Part shown: positions 35,281 through 44,630 of the stretch, piece by piece
How positions within the stretch are numbered: position 1 is the stretch's first letter
How the letters are laid out: each line of letters opens with the position of its first letter
Assembly (NCBI GenBank): GCA_016933195.1
Contig: JAFGBN010000064.1
Span: 1 to 45,920, forward strand
Direction: 5' to 3'
DNA length: 45,920 nt
Source of the DNA: Dehalococcoidia bacterium
Lineage (GTDB): Bacteria; Chloroflexota; Dehalococcoidia; GIF9; AB-539-J10
The notes under the pieces: generated by a model
What the model was told of the DNA's origin: nothing
The model's input: only the letters and a program-made list of their open reading frames with translations
The model's database searches: none
Made by a program: the position numbers and the translations under genes

Positions 35281-36411
35281 TCATTCTGAGCCAGGCGGGG
35301 AACCCTTTAAGTCCTGAAACCCTGCTACATTATGTAATTCCGTATCAAGATAACGAGAGGGGCTTTCCAACTCCAAAGCTTTCTCAATGATAGACAGGTC
35401 AGCAGGAAGCTCTATTGGTGCTTGAGCATACTTAGCTGGCACGCCGGGGTCTTTTAACCCTGTCCCGGTAAAAATACAAACGACTCTCTTGTCAGAAAAG
35501 TCTTCCTTTTTCGCCAGCTTAATAAGTCCGGCCAGGGAAGCAGCCGAAGCTGGTTCGCCAAAAATACCTTCTTTAGCCGCCGCCAGTCTATAGGCATTCA
35601 TAATTTCATCATCGGTAACGCAGTCAATGGTGCCTCCTGATTCATCCCGGGCAGCCGCAGCCTTCTGCCAGCTAGCAGGGTTACCAATTCGAATGGCCGT
35701 AGCAATGGTCTTCGGTCGCTTGACAACCTTTTTGCGTACTATGGGAGCTGCGCCCGCAGCCTGGAATCCCATCATCTTTGGGGTATGGCTCGCCTTACCA
35801 ATCCGGTAATACTCGACAAATCCCTTCCAGTAGGCAGTGATATTGCCAGCATTGCCCACAGGTATGAAGAGGTAATGAGGAGCATCGCCTAAATCCTCCA
35901 CAATTTCAAAAGCCGCCGTCTTCTGACCTTCAATGCGGTTGGGGTTTATTGAGTTCACCAGTGTGATGGGATATTTTTGGGTTAAGGCACGGACTATTTG
36001 AAGCGCTTGGTCAAAATTACCTCTTATACCTACAATCTGGGCGTCATAGACTATGGCTTGTGCTAGCTTTCCCATAGCTATTTTGCCTTTAGGGATAATT
36101 ACAATGGTCTTAAGTCCAAATCTAGCTCCGTAGGCGGCAGCCGAAGCACTGGTATTGCCAGTGGAGGCGCAGATAATGCTGGAGCTGCTGCCCTCCACAG
36201 CTTTAGCTACCGCCACCACCATACCCCTGTCTTTAAACGAGCCAGTGGGATTACAACCCTCAAGCTTGAAATAAAGCTCACCACAGCCAAGTTCTTTCTC
36301 CAAAGTCCGTGACCTCACCAAAGGTGTGTCACCCTCACCAAGTGTAATCATGGGTGTGGCCGGAGTAACTGGCAAGAAATCATGATATTTACTTAGAATG
36401 CCTTGCTTCAT
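35281..36411 (-). CDS. thrC: Threonine synthase
   Basis: 376 residues, fold-type II PLP enzyme. The PLP lysine is K60 in NPTGSFKDRG; the phosphate-binding loop is VGNAGNITAYWKG. Makes threonine from O-phosphohomoserine. The ATG overlaps the stop of the homoserine dehydrogenase gene (ATGA at 36408-36411), so both are co-translated. A dedicated homoserine kinase gene is not in the window. No lesions. Confidence 0.95.
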   Translation of the reverse strand: MKQGILSKYHDFLPVTPATPMITLGEGDTPLVRSRTLEKELGCGELYFKLEGCNPTGSFKDRGMVVAVAKAVEGSSSSIICASTGNTSASAAAYGARFGLKTIVIIPKGKIAMGKLAQAIVYDAQIVGIRGNFDQALQIVRALTQKYPITLVNSINPNRIEGQKTAAFEIVEDLGDAPHYLFIPVGNAGNITAYWKGFVEYYRIGKASHTPKMMGFQAAGAAPIVRKKVVKRPKTIATAIRIGNPASWQKAAAARDESGGTIDCVTDDEIMNAYRLAAAKEGIFGEPASAASLAGLIKLAKKEDFSDKRVVCIFTGTGLKDPGVPAKYAQAPIELPADLSIIEKALELESPSRYLDTELHNVAGFQDLKGSPPGSE

Positions 36412-37703
36412 CTTTCAACCCTGATAAAGTTGCCAACTTCATGCACCACCGTTAGCTGTCCCACTTCCTTCAAAGCACTTTGCACTGATTTCTCCTCAGC
36501 CGGATGGGTCATAATGACAAGCACTGCAGTTTGAGACTCTAAGTCACTCTCTTTTTGAATTACAGAAGAAATGCTGATGGAGTTACGGCCTAAAACTTCC
36601 GAGATTTGTGCTAGAACACCAGGACGGTCAGCTACACTCAACCTGAAGTAATAACGTGTCTTTATACTGGACATAGGCTTTACGGCTAACTTATGATTTA
36701 TTTGTATCATAGGGACGCTAACCGCTCCGCGGCAAATGTTCCTGGCTATGGTTAGCACGTCAGCCATTATAGCGCTGGAGGCCCTTAAAGCTCCCGCCCC
36801 CTGCCCGTAAAAGACCAGATTTCCAGCCAAGTCGCTTTCCACCTGAATCGCATTATAAACGCCATCTACCTTGGCCAGCTGTGAATCCTCAGGTATAAAG
36901 ACAGGGTGGACACGCATTTCAATATCCCCATTATCCCGCTTGGCAATAGCTAGAAGCTTTATAGCGTAGCCGAATTCTCTGGCATAGCGGAAATCCTGGG
37001 GTTGAAGACGAGAGATGCCTTCACAATATACATCTTGAGAGTCCACAACAGTATGAAAAGCCAGGCCGGCCAGAATAGCCAGTTTATAAGCTGCATCCGT
37101 CCCTTCAATGTCGTTAGCTGGGCTAGCTTCGGCATAACCTAACTCCTGAGCATCCTTTAAAGCCGCAGAAAAAGGCAACCCCTCTCGTGACATCCTGGTA
37201 AGAATATAGTTGGTAGTGCCGTTAAGTATGGCATGAATAGCTGAGATTTCATTAGCCGCCAGATCTTGCTGAAAGGATGAGATAAGAGGTATACCGCTGC
37301 CTACACTGGCCTCATAACGAAGGTCCACTTTGTGTTCTCGGGCCAGAGATAACAACTCAAATCCGTGTTTGGCCATTACCTCCTTGTTAGCAGTAACTAC
37401 ATGCTTCCCATGTGAAATGGCCTGTTTTATGTATTCTGTGGCTGGGTATTCACCTCCAATAACCTCAATCATTATATCTACGTCAGGAGCAGCAAGAACC
37501 TCCTCAGCATGAGTGGTCAACTGGTGGGGTCCAAGCGTTACCGTGCGATGTTTGCTTACATCTTGTACCAGTACCTTCCTTAGCAGCAGCGGAGCACCCA
37601 GTTGCTTGGCCAGGCCATCCGCTTTGCCGAGCAAAACCTTAACTACTCCACTGCCTATAACACCCAGACCCAGTAAACCAATGCCGATACCCTTTTGAGT
37701 CAT
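36408..37703 (-). CDS. hom: Homoserine dehydrogenase with C-terminal ACT domain
   Basis: 431 residues from ATG at 37703, which has GGAGGGG upstream; an in-frame extension to 37802 would overlap the parvulin gene and is rejected. NAD(P)-binding GLLGLGVIGSGV at about 9-20, catalytic region VVTANKEVMAKHG and GTTNYILTRM, and a C-terminal ACT domain (RLSVADRPGVLAQISEVLG) that usually mediates threonine feedback inhibition. Converts aspartate semialdehyde to homoserine. Its start is 4 bases past the parvulin stop. Confidence 0.96.
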   Translation of the reverse strand: MTQKGIGIGLLGLGVIGSGVVKVLLGKADGLAKQLGAPLLLRKVLVQDVSKHRTVTLGPHQLTTHAEEVLAAPDVDIMIEVIGGEYPATEYIKQAISHGKHVVTANKEVMAKHGFELLSLAREHKVDLRYEASVGSGIPLISSFQQDLAANEISAIHAILNGTTNYILTRMSREGLPFSAALKDAQELGYAEASPANDIEGTDAAYKLAILAGLAFHTVVDSQDVYCEGISRLQPQDFRYAREFGYAIKLLAIAKRDNGDIEMRVHPVFIPEDSQLAKVDGVYNAIQVESDLAGNLVFYGQGAGALRASSAIMADVLTIARNICRGAVSVPMIQINHKLAVKPMSSIKTRYYFRLSVADRPGVLAQISEVLGRNSISISSVIQKESDLESQTAVLVIMTHPAEEKSVQSALKEVGQLTVVHEVGNFIRVER

Positions 37704-37707
37704 GGCG

Positions 37708-38940
37708 TTATTTCCCCTCCATAACTCTCTGTACAGCCCATAATTCCTTTTCTCCATCAATGTTAATGGTGCTGTTTTCTTCTCTTTCCTCAATCCAATC
37801 ACTGAAATGTTGATTATTCAGTGCCTCTTTGGCATCTTCACTGAGTTCATGCTCGCCTCTGTCCAAGTTCTTCACTACCCAATAACCTCCTGTGGTCTGA
37901 ACTGATGTATCCCTAACTGGCTCACTTAACTCATTGCTTGTAAGATTAAAGGCAACTTCGTCAAAAGCGTCACCCATATCTCCCTGCTTTATCCAGCCTA
38001 GCTCACCGCCGTTGTCCTTGCTCTCGTGCTGGGAATATTCCGTAGCCAGGTCGGCAAAATCCTCGCCCGAATCCAGCTTAGCTTTAATCCCATCGGCTTC
38101 TTCCTTGCTACCCAGCAACATAACTTTAGCTTGTATCCCTTCTTCCTCATCTGTGTCGGTAACCTGTATAAGCCAATAACCAACGCTCTTGCTTGTTGAC
38201 TCATCATAGATGGGCTGGCTTATCTCGCCCGGCTCAAGACTAAAAGCAACATCCCCTAAGGTATCTGACATTAATTCTCGAGGTAACCAGTCTAAGTCAC
38301 CACCAACCTCAGGGTTACAGGAGAGCTCTTCAGTCAGGGCAGTGAATTCCTGGCCGCTCTCGATTTTAGCCCTTACTTCATTAGCTATCTCTTTGCTCTC
38401 CACAAGCATAACCTGGACATGTGCTTGCTCCATTGTATCAGCTAGCTGAGGGCCGAAATAGTCCTCGAGAAGCTTTTCGTTTAATAAAATAGCGGTTATT
38501 GCGTCCCGATAAATGTCCTCATCAGGTAAATCAGTTTCTTCCAGGCTCTCATCTACCTCATGAGTCTCAACGCTTATTCCCAGGCTATCGGCACCTTGTC
38601 TAATCAATTCATCTCTTACAATTTGTCTGCTGGCAACGTCAGCCATATAGTAAACCTGGGATGCATCTTCGCCTTTGGTATAGGCATCGAGCAGCTTCAC
38701 ATAGTAACCTGTGGTAAACGAGGCGTCATTCACCTCTATCATAACCTCACGAAGAGGCCTAATTTCGGTATCATAGTATCCGTAGCCTACATCGTAGCCT
38801 ACATAACCCAGAATGCCAGCTAAGAAGACAGCAGCAGCGATTATTATTACTCGCTGCATCTTCTTCTGGCGCTGCCACCGGGAGAGCTGGCGCTTGGTGG
38901 GGACTTCCTTGGGTTTGACTTTCTTTTGCTTTTTAGCCAA
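37708..38940 (-). CDS. Membrane-anchored peptidyl-prolyl isomerase with two parvulin domains (PrsA/SurA-like)
   Basis: 410 residues. TTG is the apparent start at 38940, with AGGA upstream. A basic cytoplasmic N-terminus (KKQKKVKPK) precedes one membrane helix (about 31-50, VIIIAAAVFLAGILGYVGY). Then a SurA-N-like helical region and two PpiC parvulin repeats, at about 170-260 (VQVMLVESKEIANEV ... GDLDWLPRE) and 270-370 (AKVMLLGSKEEADGIKA ... GGELGWIKQG). It should help fold secreted proteins at the outer face of the membrane. Its stop is 4 bases before the hom ATG. Confidence 0.9.
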   Translation of the reverse strand: MAKKQKKVKPKEVPTKRQLSRWQRQKKMQRVIIIAAAVFLAGILGYVGYDVGYGYYDTEIRPLREVMIEVNDASFTTGYYVKLLDAYTKGEDASQVYYMADVASRQIVRDELIRQGADSLGISVETHEVDESLEETDLPDEDIYRDAITAILLNEKLLEDYFGPQLADTMEQAHVQVMLVESKEIANEVRAKIESGQEFTALTEELSCNPEVGGDLDWLPRELMSDTLGDVAFSLEPGEISQPIYDESTSKSVGYWLIQVTDTDEEEGIQAKVMLLGSKEEADGIKAKLDSGEDFADLATEYSQHESKDNGGELGWIKQGDMGDAFDEVAFNLTSNELSEPVRDTSVQTTGGYWVVKNLDRGEHELSEDAKEALNNQHFSDWIEEREENSTINIDGEKELWAVQRVMEGK

Positions 38941-39036
38941 AGCTACAAATCCTGCCTCTCACATTTTGAGTCCTGTGGGCCAAGAACCTTGTATATGAAC
39001 TCCTTGCCAGTCTCAGGCATAAATCTCTCACTTAAG

Positions 39037-39066
39037 TTCTTGTTGTTCCCACAACCCTGTTATGAT
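39037..39066 (+). promoter_or_regulatory. Probable promoter of tRNA-Pro
   Basis: TATGAT at 39061-39066 with TTCTTG at 39037-39042 (18-base spacing) or TTGTTG at 39040 (15-base spacing). Start would fall about 18 bases before the tRNA. Confidence 0.4.
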
Positions 39067-39090
39067 AGCATATAGAGAAGAGCTAAGCGA

Positions 39091-39164
39091 CGGGGTGTAG
39101 CGCAGCCTGGTAGCGCACCTGAATGGGGTTCAGGTGGTCGGAGGTTCAAATCCTCTCACCCCGA
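39091..39164 (+). tRNA. tRNA-Pro (anticodon GGG)
   Basis: Cloverleaf can be drawn by hand: acceptor CGGGGTG/CACCCCG with discriminator A, D arm GCGC/GCGC, anticodon stem CCTGA/TCAGG with loop ATGGGGT (anticodon GGG), variable TGGTC, and T arm GGAGG/CCTCT with TTCAAAT. CCA is not encoded. The part from the anticodon stem to the 3' end is repeated at 45235-45280, marking the gene as an integration site. Confidence 0.95.
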
Positions 39165-39165
39165 C
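39120..39165 (+). repeat. Attachment-site repeat, copy inside tRNA-Pro
   Basis: 46 bases from TGAATGGGGTTCAGG to TCACCCCGAC, identical to 45235-45280. It covers the 3' half of the anticodon arm through the 3' end of the tRNA, as is typical for integrase core sites. Confidence 0.88.
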
Positions 39166-39279
39166 ATTTAAACTGTTAACAGACTCTCCCCTCGATTTGT
39201 TAACAGCCGCACAGAGACAACGACCTTCCTCACACAACTCTCCGCAGCACAAGCTCAACTAAAACTGTCAGATAGGGCT

Positions 39280-40424
39280 TTGGCCAAGAGGCTATGTATT
39301 TCCATTGCCTATCTCTCTTACGTGAAACGAGGGTTGCGGGATATAACACCTGCCTTCATTGAAAAAGCTGCATCTGGTCTTAACTTTTCCGATAGCTTTT
39401 TCGCATATATCTCTATGGAGAGGATGACCAGAAGAAACAGGTTCAATCTCGAAGAGCAAGTGCAGCAATTCTTGATTGCCAAACAGGTGGAAGGAAAATC
39501 GCCAGTCACTTTGAACTTTTACCGTGAGAACCTTGGGCGTTTTTCGTGGTGGGTGCAGCATAATAGAGTTTCTCTCGACATAAGCAAGATACAAGTTCAA
39601 CACCTACGCTCTTTCCTAGCCTATATACAAACTACCCCTAACAGATGGAACGTGGGCTCAACTTCCTCGCAGCACTTGCCTTCAATGGCAACCGTTGACG
39701 TCTACTGGCGTTCGCTTCAGAGTTTTTTCGCCTGGCTAGTCAAAGAAGGTGTAATCGAAGCCAAAGATAGCCCCATGAAGAAGCTGCCGCGTCCCAAGGT
39801 TCCAAAGAAGATAGTAGAAGACATCCCTCTCGACTTAGTCAGGCGAGCTATAGATGAATTTGATGGCAATACCCTTATCGGTGCTCGTAATAGAGCAATT
39901 ATCCTTATGCTTCTCGATACTGGGATAAGGCTTTCGGAGTGTTCTAACTTGACTCTAGCCGACATTAACTTGGACACTGGCCTGATAAGGGTATGGGGCA
40001 AAGGAGGGAAACAAAGGCTGGTTCGATTAGGTGAGATAGCAAGGCAGGCCATGGAGGATTATCTTATCTTGCGCGGCTCTAATACCGGCGACTCTCTATG
40101 GGTCATAGCCACAAGCCTTTCACCAAGTACGGTATCCAGAGCATGATACGCAGACTCAAGAAGCCAGGAGGCAATGTGAGGTGGTCCCCACACACTTTCA
40201 GGAATACCTTCGCTATTAACTACCTCCGAGCTGGTGGTGACCCTTTCACACTACAGATATTCGGTGGATGGGAAGACTTGAAAATGCTACGGCACTATAT
40301 CGCCGCCCTCAAGGTTGAGGACGCCTTCAGTGTTCACCAAAAGGCAAGTCCAGCAAACCTGCTATATTCCTACCTTTCCAACCTGTGCAAAACAGTGTTT
40401 CTTGCCAATCATAGTTCTTGTTAG
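39280..40424 (+). pseudogene. Tyrosine recombinase (integrase) with HTH-like N-terminus, frameshifted
   Basis: The first frame runs to 40146 and carries an XRE-like helix-turn-helix (LSDRALAKRL ... YLSYVKRGLRD, beginning upstream of the TTG at 39280), a SAM-like core-binding domain (VQQFLIAKQVEGKSPVTLNF) and the first catalytic residues: Arg in DTGIRLSE and Lys in GKGGKQR. The rest continues in another frame from about 40100 to 40424: HTFRNTFAINYL (His-x2-Arg), GGWEDLKMLRHYIAA (Trp/His region and nucleophile Tyr). Together they make a full integrase split by one indel near 40100. Without ribosomal frameshifting it is inactive. ATG at 39415 could start a form without the HTH part. Confidence 0.85.
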
Positions 40425-40513
40425 CCTTTGACCTTGCTAGCTTTATATTACCTACAATTTGCCGAGTCTATCTTCAGAAGATGAGAATGAAAAAATCGAA
40501 ATTCTAGGATGCA

Positions 40514-41707
40514 CTATACTACCTCTTTATTCAGAAATTCATTAACCATTTTATCCGAGTATCTATGCAGGTTTGCTAATGAAAATTTCTCTGAATTGTT
40601 TAATGCCTCCCTTTGTAAATTTCGTAGCTTCTCACTGTTATTCATGAGGGTCTCCACTATCTCTTTTAACTCCCTAGCATCACTATATTTCAAAACAGAG
40701 GTTTTTAATTCTTTAGAAACTATGAATTTTTCAGGCGCGATGAAAGGCTTTGCATACTTTATACAATCAGACGTAACACCAGCACCTTTGGTAATAGAGT
40801 ACACTTCATCAAACCCTAAACCCAAAAGTGTGAAGTTTAGTTTAACAGGCGCTATTATAACGTCAGCTTTGCTGAATTTTTCTCTAAACATTGACTCTGG
40901 AATGTATTCTTCAAAATAGAATATATTGTAGCCCTCATTTTTCAGGTTCCTACAACGATTCATAATTTCTTGACCATATTCTCCTTGAGGAGCCCCCAAC
41001 ATATATAGCTCTATCCTCTTATGATAGCGGTGGAAGATTTCCCTAAAAATATCTATAACAGCTAAATAATCTCTTCTTTTTTCTGATATAGTGCCAGGCA
41101 CAATAAATCTGATTTTTTCATCCTCATTAAAAGGCTCGACACACTCATAGGGGAAATTTGGTAACACATATATGTTCTTCTTATAATTAAAATTCCTTGT
41201 GATATATTCTTTGATTGCTTGATACTCTACTATTATTCCATCGTATCTTCTTAGAATCATTTTTCTTATTATTGAACCTGTTATACCGTTTAACATAGGA
41301 GCTAGAAGTCCGTGTCTTCCTACTTCTCTAATGCTTCGAACACGATCTCTTAGAGACCGTGTTGATTTGAACCACCAGTTAGCGTTATAAATCTCTGCTA
41401 TCTTCTTGCACTTTGGTTTGAAAAATAGAAATGGCCAGATTCTAATGGTATTAACAACCAATAAATCAATTCTTTCATTACATATTCTTTCAACCCTTTT
41501 TAGAAATCTTAAATCGCTTTCTTCTTTCCGCTTTATTACCAATTCATATTCACCTATCTCCAATTCATCCTTTATTCGAGCAAATATTGGCTCTGATGTA
41601 AATACTGTCACCTTATTATTCTCTGTATTGAATATTTTGCATGAACCTGCTAGGCCATGATGTGCCTCTATTACTTCCAATATTCCTATCCTTCTCATAC
41701 GTCTCAC
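40514..41707 (-). CDS. Glycosyltransferase-like protein (GT4-like), AT-rich
   Basis: 397 residues from GTG at 41707 (ATG at 41698 is an alternative; neither has a strong ribosome-binding site). Rossmann-like N-terminal part (RIGILEVIEAHHGLAGSCKI), linker with NIYVLPNFPYE, and a second Rossmann part IRFIVPGTISEKRRDYLAVI, then FSKADVIIAPV and KGAGVTSDCIKYAKPFIAPE, like the donor-binding half of GT4/GT-B enzymes. The EX7E motif is not clean. The gene is markedly richer in A and T than its neighbours and is transcribed against the integrase and hydroxylase, consistent with cargo acquired from elsewhere. Confidence 0.7.
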   Translation of the reverse strand: MRRMRRIGILEVIEAHHGLAGSCKIFNTENNKVTVFTSEPIFARIKDELEIGEYELVIKRKEESDLRFLKRVERICNERIDLLVVNTIRIWPFLFFKPKCKKIAEIYNANWWFKSTRSLRDRVRSIREVGRHGLLAPMLNGITGSIIRKMILRRYDGIIVEYQAIKEYITRNFNYKKNIYVLPNFPYECVEPFNEDEKIRFIVPGTISEKRRDYLAVIDIFREIFHRYHKRIELYMLGAPQGEYGQEIMNRCRNLKNEGYNIFYFEEYIPESMFREKFSKADVIIAPVKLNFTLLGLGFDEVYSITKGAGVTSDCIKYAKPFIAPEKFIVSKELKTSVLKYSDARELKEIVETLMNNSEKLRNLQREALNNSEKFSLANLHRYSDKMVNEFLNKEVV

Positions 41708-41970
41708 TACTTTATTGCTTCTAAATTGAGGCTAACCTGATATTATCTTTCACCAATTTTTCTTTTCATGGAAGCTCAGTCCTCAAAGGAATTGAATTCA
41801 ACTTGAATCGTCCTGACGGTTAACATTAAGAGCCATAAACTCACTCCAATTTACTCACTTAGCACGCCTTAATCTGGCCCAAAGAAGCGTAGATTATCAT
41901 CACATCACGATATCAGTCAATAATAATTCAAAAAACAAGACACCGTACCTGTATTGTTCTCTAAGTTCAT
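41708..41970. other. Non-coding, AT-rich spacer
   Basis: Between the glycosyltransferase-like gene and the conserved leader. Short stop-rich frames on both strands and no recognisable repeats, RNA structure or promoter that I can defend. Confidence 0.4.
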
Positions 41971-42149
41971 CTCCTTTTGTCTGACTACATCCGGTATGAG
42001 GCTTGCTTTGCCTCCAGATTGAAGATATAGTTGAGGCAGTAATCAAGAATGCAGGCGTTCTAAGGGACTATGTCGTCGCCCGGTTACACAGCCGCTGGAT
42101 AGCTTTATCCAAGCATGTGACATCAAGTAGTTACAGGAGGATAAACAAG
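41971..42149 (+). repeat. Conserved leader before hydroxylase, copy 1
   Basis: About 180 bases that align, with substitutions but nearly no gaps, to 45549-45726, each ending in AGGAGGATAA plus 4-5 bases then ATG. In this copy one frame is open from a TTG at 42003 (reading QIEDIVEAVIKNAGVLRDYV), but the other copy has stops in that frame, so the block is more likely an untranslated leader or the end of a lost gene. Confidence 0.7.
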
Positions 42150-44630
42150 ATGGTACAAGAAGCAAAGCTAATGCCCAACAACCCCTTTGAGCACGATAAG
42201 TTCATGCCCGAGACATTCAATGTGGTAGGGAAGCAAGGTATGCGCCGCATAGACGGGTACAGGAAAGCGAGCGGAGCAGCAGTTTATACCAAGGATGTAC
42301 TATTGCAGGGAATGCTGTATGCCAAATTTCTCACATGTCCCTATCCCAATGCAAAGATTAAGAGCATGGATACGAGCAAGGCCGAGACATTGCCGGGTGT
42401 GAGAGCTGTTCTCAGATATGATGACCCGGAAATAAAGGGGAAAAAGGCGATAAGTACCAATGGTGGTGAGGAACTTATCCTGGCTGATTCTGCTTACTTC
42501 CAGGGACAGGAAGTAGGGGCTGTAGTGGCTGCAGACACCGAGGATGTAGCTGATAAAGCACTGAAATTAATAGATGTAGAATGGGAGGAGCGTCCATTTG
42601 TCCTGGACGAAGAGGAAGCGCTTAAGCCAGACGCTCCTCTAGCAAGGCCTGAAGAATTACCCAAAAATAATATATTACTACCGGGAAGTGGCCTTACCTG
42701 GATTCCTTCCCTTTTTGAATTAGGAGATGTAGAGAAAGGTTTCAAGGAAGCAGACAAGATAATTGAGTTCGAAGCTAGAAGGCGATATCACGGCTGCGCC
42801 GACGTGGAAACCCCTAATGGTATCACTAAGTGGGAAGGTGACTGGGCTGAGCTCTGGGTGCACCACCAGCATGCATACGAACATAAATGGGCCATGAACA
42901 AATGGTTTGGTACTCCTATGAACAAGGTCAAGATTAATTCCCTTTATAACGGGGCGATGTATGGGGGCTGGAACTGGATATATTACAGCATGATTCCTCA
43001 ATGTGTTAGCGCGATTCTGGCTAAAAGGACTGGCAGGCCTGTGAAGTGGATATTTAACAGAAGAGACGACTTCTACCTCGGGCAAATGGACGTAATGGTG
43101 GCTTATTTCAGGGTGGGATTTAAAAACGATGGAACTATTACCGCAGTGAAAGCGAGAACTGTGTTCGCCAACATTTCACTTCGTGATACCTTGGCGCACC
43201 TTGCCGAGAACACCAGTATTCCCAATCTATATTCCGAGAATGTTACGGTACAGGTCAATAAAGGGCCTGTTACGGCAATTCGATGTGAACAAGCTCCCCC
43301 GGCTCTTGGCATAACCCATGTATTTGACCGTGTAGCTGCTGAGCTGGGAATGGACCCCACCGAGCTCGCGCTGAAAAACGATGGTGCTGAAGGAAAAGAT
43401 ATGGAGTACCTTGCGGAATTCAAGCGTAAGCATGGTTTTCCTGTGAGGGATAGTCTCAAAGAGTGTGTAGAGGCAGGGAAGAAGGCAATGGGGTGGGACG
43501 AGAAGTGGCACGCCCCGGGTACGAAGAGACTTCCCAACGGGAAAATGCACGGCCTGGGCTTTATCTGGGACCATGAGTGGGACGATAACCGAGGAGCAGC
43601 AGTTGCTGGTGTGTTGATTCAACAGGACGGTTCGGTCAGCATCGTAGGTCAGCACTGCGATATAGGAGTTAATGGTGAGAGTGCATACTGCCAGGTCGTT
43701 GCCGAGGAACTGGGAATGCGATACGAAGATGTTGCTATCAGGCAGCAAGACGATGTGCATTTTGCCCTGATGACGCCTGACGGTTCCTGTAACCTGATTA
43801 CGAATGCGTATACCTTGAAGAAAGCTGCCAGGAAAGCAAAGCAAAAGCTGCTTGAATTAGCTACCAGCATTACTCCTGTAATGGAAGAGAGCATTCTGGC
43901 CGCTTTCCCTGACATGAAACGCGAGGACCTGGACGAGAGAGAGAGGGATATTCCAGCCGCTTTCCCGGGCATGAAGCCCGAAGACCTGGACGTCAAGGAC
44001 AGCGTGATTTATGTTAAAGCAGACCCATCAAATAGAAAGACAGTGGCCGAAGTGGTTAAAGATGTGGGGGGAAGTATAACTTTTAAACAGGAAATGGCAG
44101 GGATTCAAAATACACGCCACGAACCTGTCTATGCCTGGGCCTGGCATAGACAAGGAAGGTATGGAACGGAGCCCGGGCGAGAGCGCCTGTGCAGGCAAGC
44201 GCATTTCTGTGAAGTAGAGGTGGACGATGAGACTGGAGAGATTGAAGTAACCAGAGTAGTTAACGTCAATGATGTGGGCAAAGCAATATCTCCCGAGGCA
44301 GTAGCAGGCCAGATGTACGGCGGCACCTACATGGGTGCGGGCAGGAATAAGACCGAGGAGTGTGTCTGGGATGAGCAAACCGGGGTACTGCTTAACGGCG
44401 ATCTTCTAAACTACAAATTCGCCACCATGAATGACGTTGGGCCAATAGATACCATAATTGTAGAGACTGGTATGGGCTATGGCCCTTACGGGTCGGTGGG
44501 GATTGGCGAAAATATTGCCACTGTGGCAACATTTCTGCTTCAGGGCGCCGTATATAATGCTATAGGTAAATGGGTCGACGATTATCCTATCACGCCGGAC
44601 AAAGTTCTCAAAGCTTTAGGAAAAGCATAG
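42150..44630 (+). CDS. Xanthine dehydrogenase/aldehyde oxidase-family molybdenum hydroxylase, large subunit
   Basis: 826 residues from ATG at 42150 with AGGAGGATAAACAAG upstream. Begins with the hammerhead domain (RRIDGYRKASGAAVYTKDV, LPGVRAVLRYDDPEI) and continues with the molybdopterin-binding domains: NGVNGESAYCQVVAEELGM-type region, DVGKAISPEAVAGQMYGGTY and the catalytic base E787 in SVGIGENIAT. Where relatives have a GGGFGGK-like loop this protein has YNGAMYGGWNW. A 57-base tandem duplication lies within it. No FAD or [2Fe-2S] subunit gene is adjacent, so electron partners are unknown. Substrate cannot be inferred; likely hydroxylation of an aromatic or heterocyclic compound. Confidence 0.9.
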   Translation: MVQEAKLMPNNPFEHDKFMPETFNVVGKQGMRRIDGYRKASGAAVYTKDVLLQGMLYAKFLTCPYPNAKIKSMDTSKAETLPGVRAVLRYDDPEIKGKKAISTNGGEELILADSAYFQGQEVGAVVAADTEDVADKALKLIDVEWEERPFVLDEEEALKPDAPLARPEELPKNNILLPGSGLTWIPSLFELGDVEKGFKEADKIIEFEARRRYHGCADVETPNGITKWEGDWAELWVHHQHAYEHKWAMNKWFGTPMNKVKINSLYNGAMYGGWNWIYYSMIPQCVSAILAKRTGRPVKWIFNRRDDFYLGQMDVMVAYFRVGFKNDGTITAVKARTVFANISLRDTLAHLAENTSIPNLYSENVTVQVNKGPVTAIRCEQAPPALGITHVFDRVAAELGMDPTELALKNDGAEGKDMEYLAEFKRKHGFPVRDSLKECVEAGKKAMGWDEKWHAPGTKRLPNGKMHGLGFIWDHEWDDNRGAAVAGVLIQQDGSVSIVGQHCDIGVNGESAYCQVVAEELGMRYEDVAIRQQDDVHFALMTPDGSCNLITNAYTLKKAARKAKQKLLELATSITPVMEESILAAFPDMKREDLDERERDIPAAFPGMKPEDLDVKDSVIYVKADPSNRKTVAEVVKDVGGSITFKQEMAGIQNTRHEPVYAWAWHRQGRYGTEPGRERLCRQAHFCEVEVDDETGEIEVTRVVNVNDVGKAISPEAVAGQMYGGTYMGAGRNKTEECVWDEQTGVLLNGDLLNYKFATMNDVGPIDTIIVETGMGYGPYGSVGIGENIATVATFLLQGAVYNAIGKWVDDYPITPDKVLKALGKA
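43893..44006 (+). repeat. 57-base tandem duplication within the hydroxylase gene
   Basis: Two adjacent 57-base units (43893-43949, 43950-44006) encode ILAAFPDMKREDLDERERD and IPAAFPGMKPEDLDVKDSV. In-frame, moderately diverged, lying in a linker before VIYVKADPSNRKTV. Confidence 0.8.

Noticed and set aside
42003-42149. 49-residue N-terminal extension of the hydroxylase from TTG
   Set aside because: The second copy has stops in that frame, and a strong AGGAGG site favours ATG 42150.
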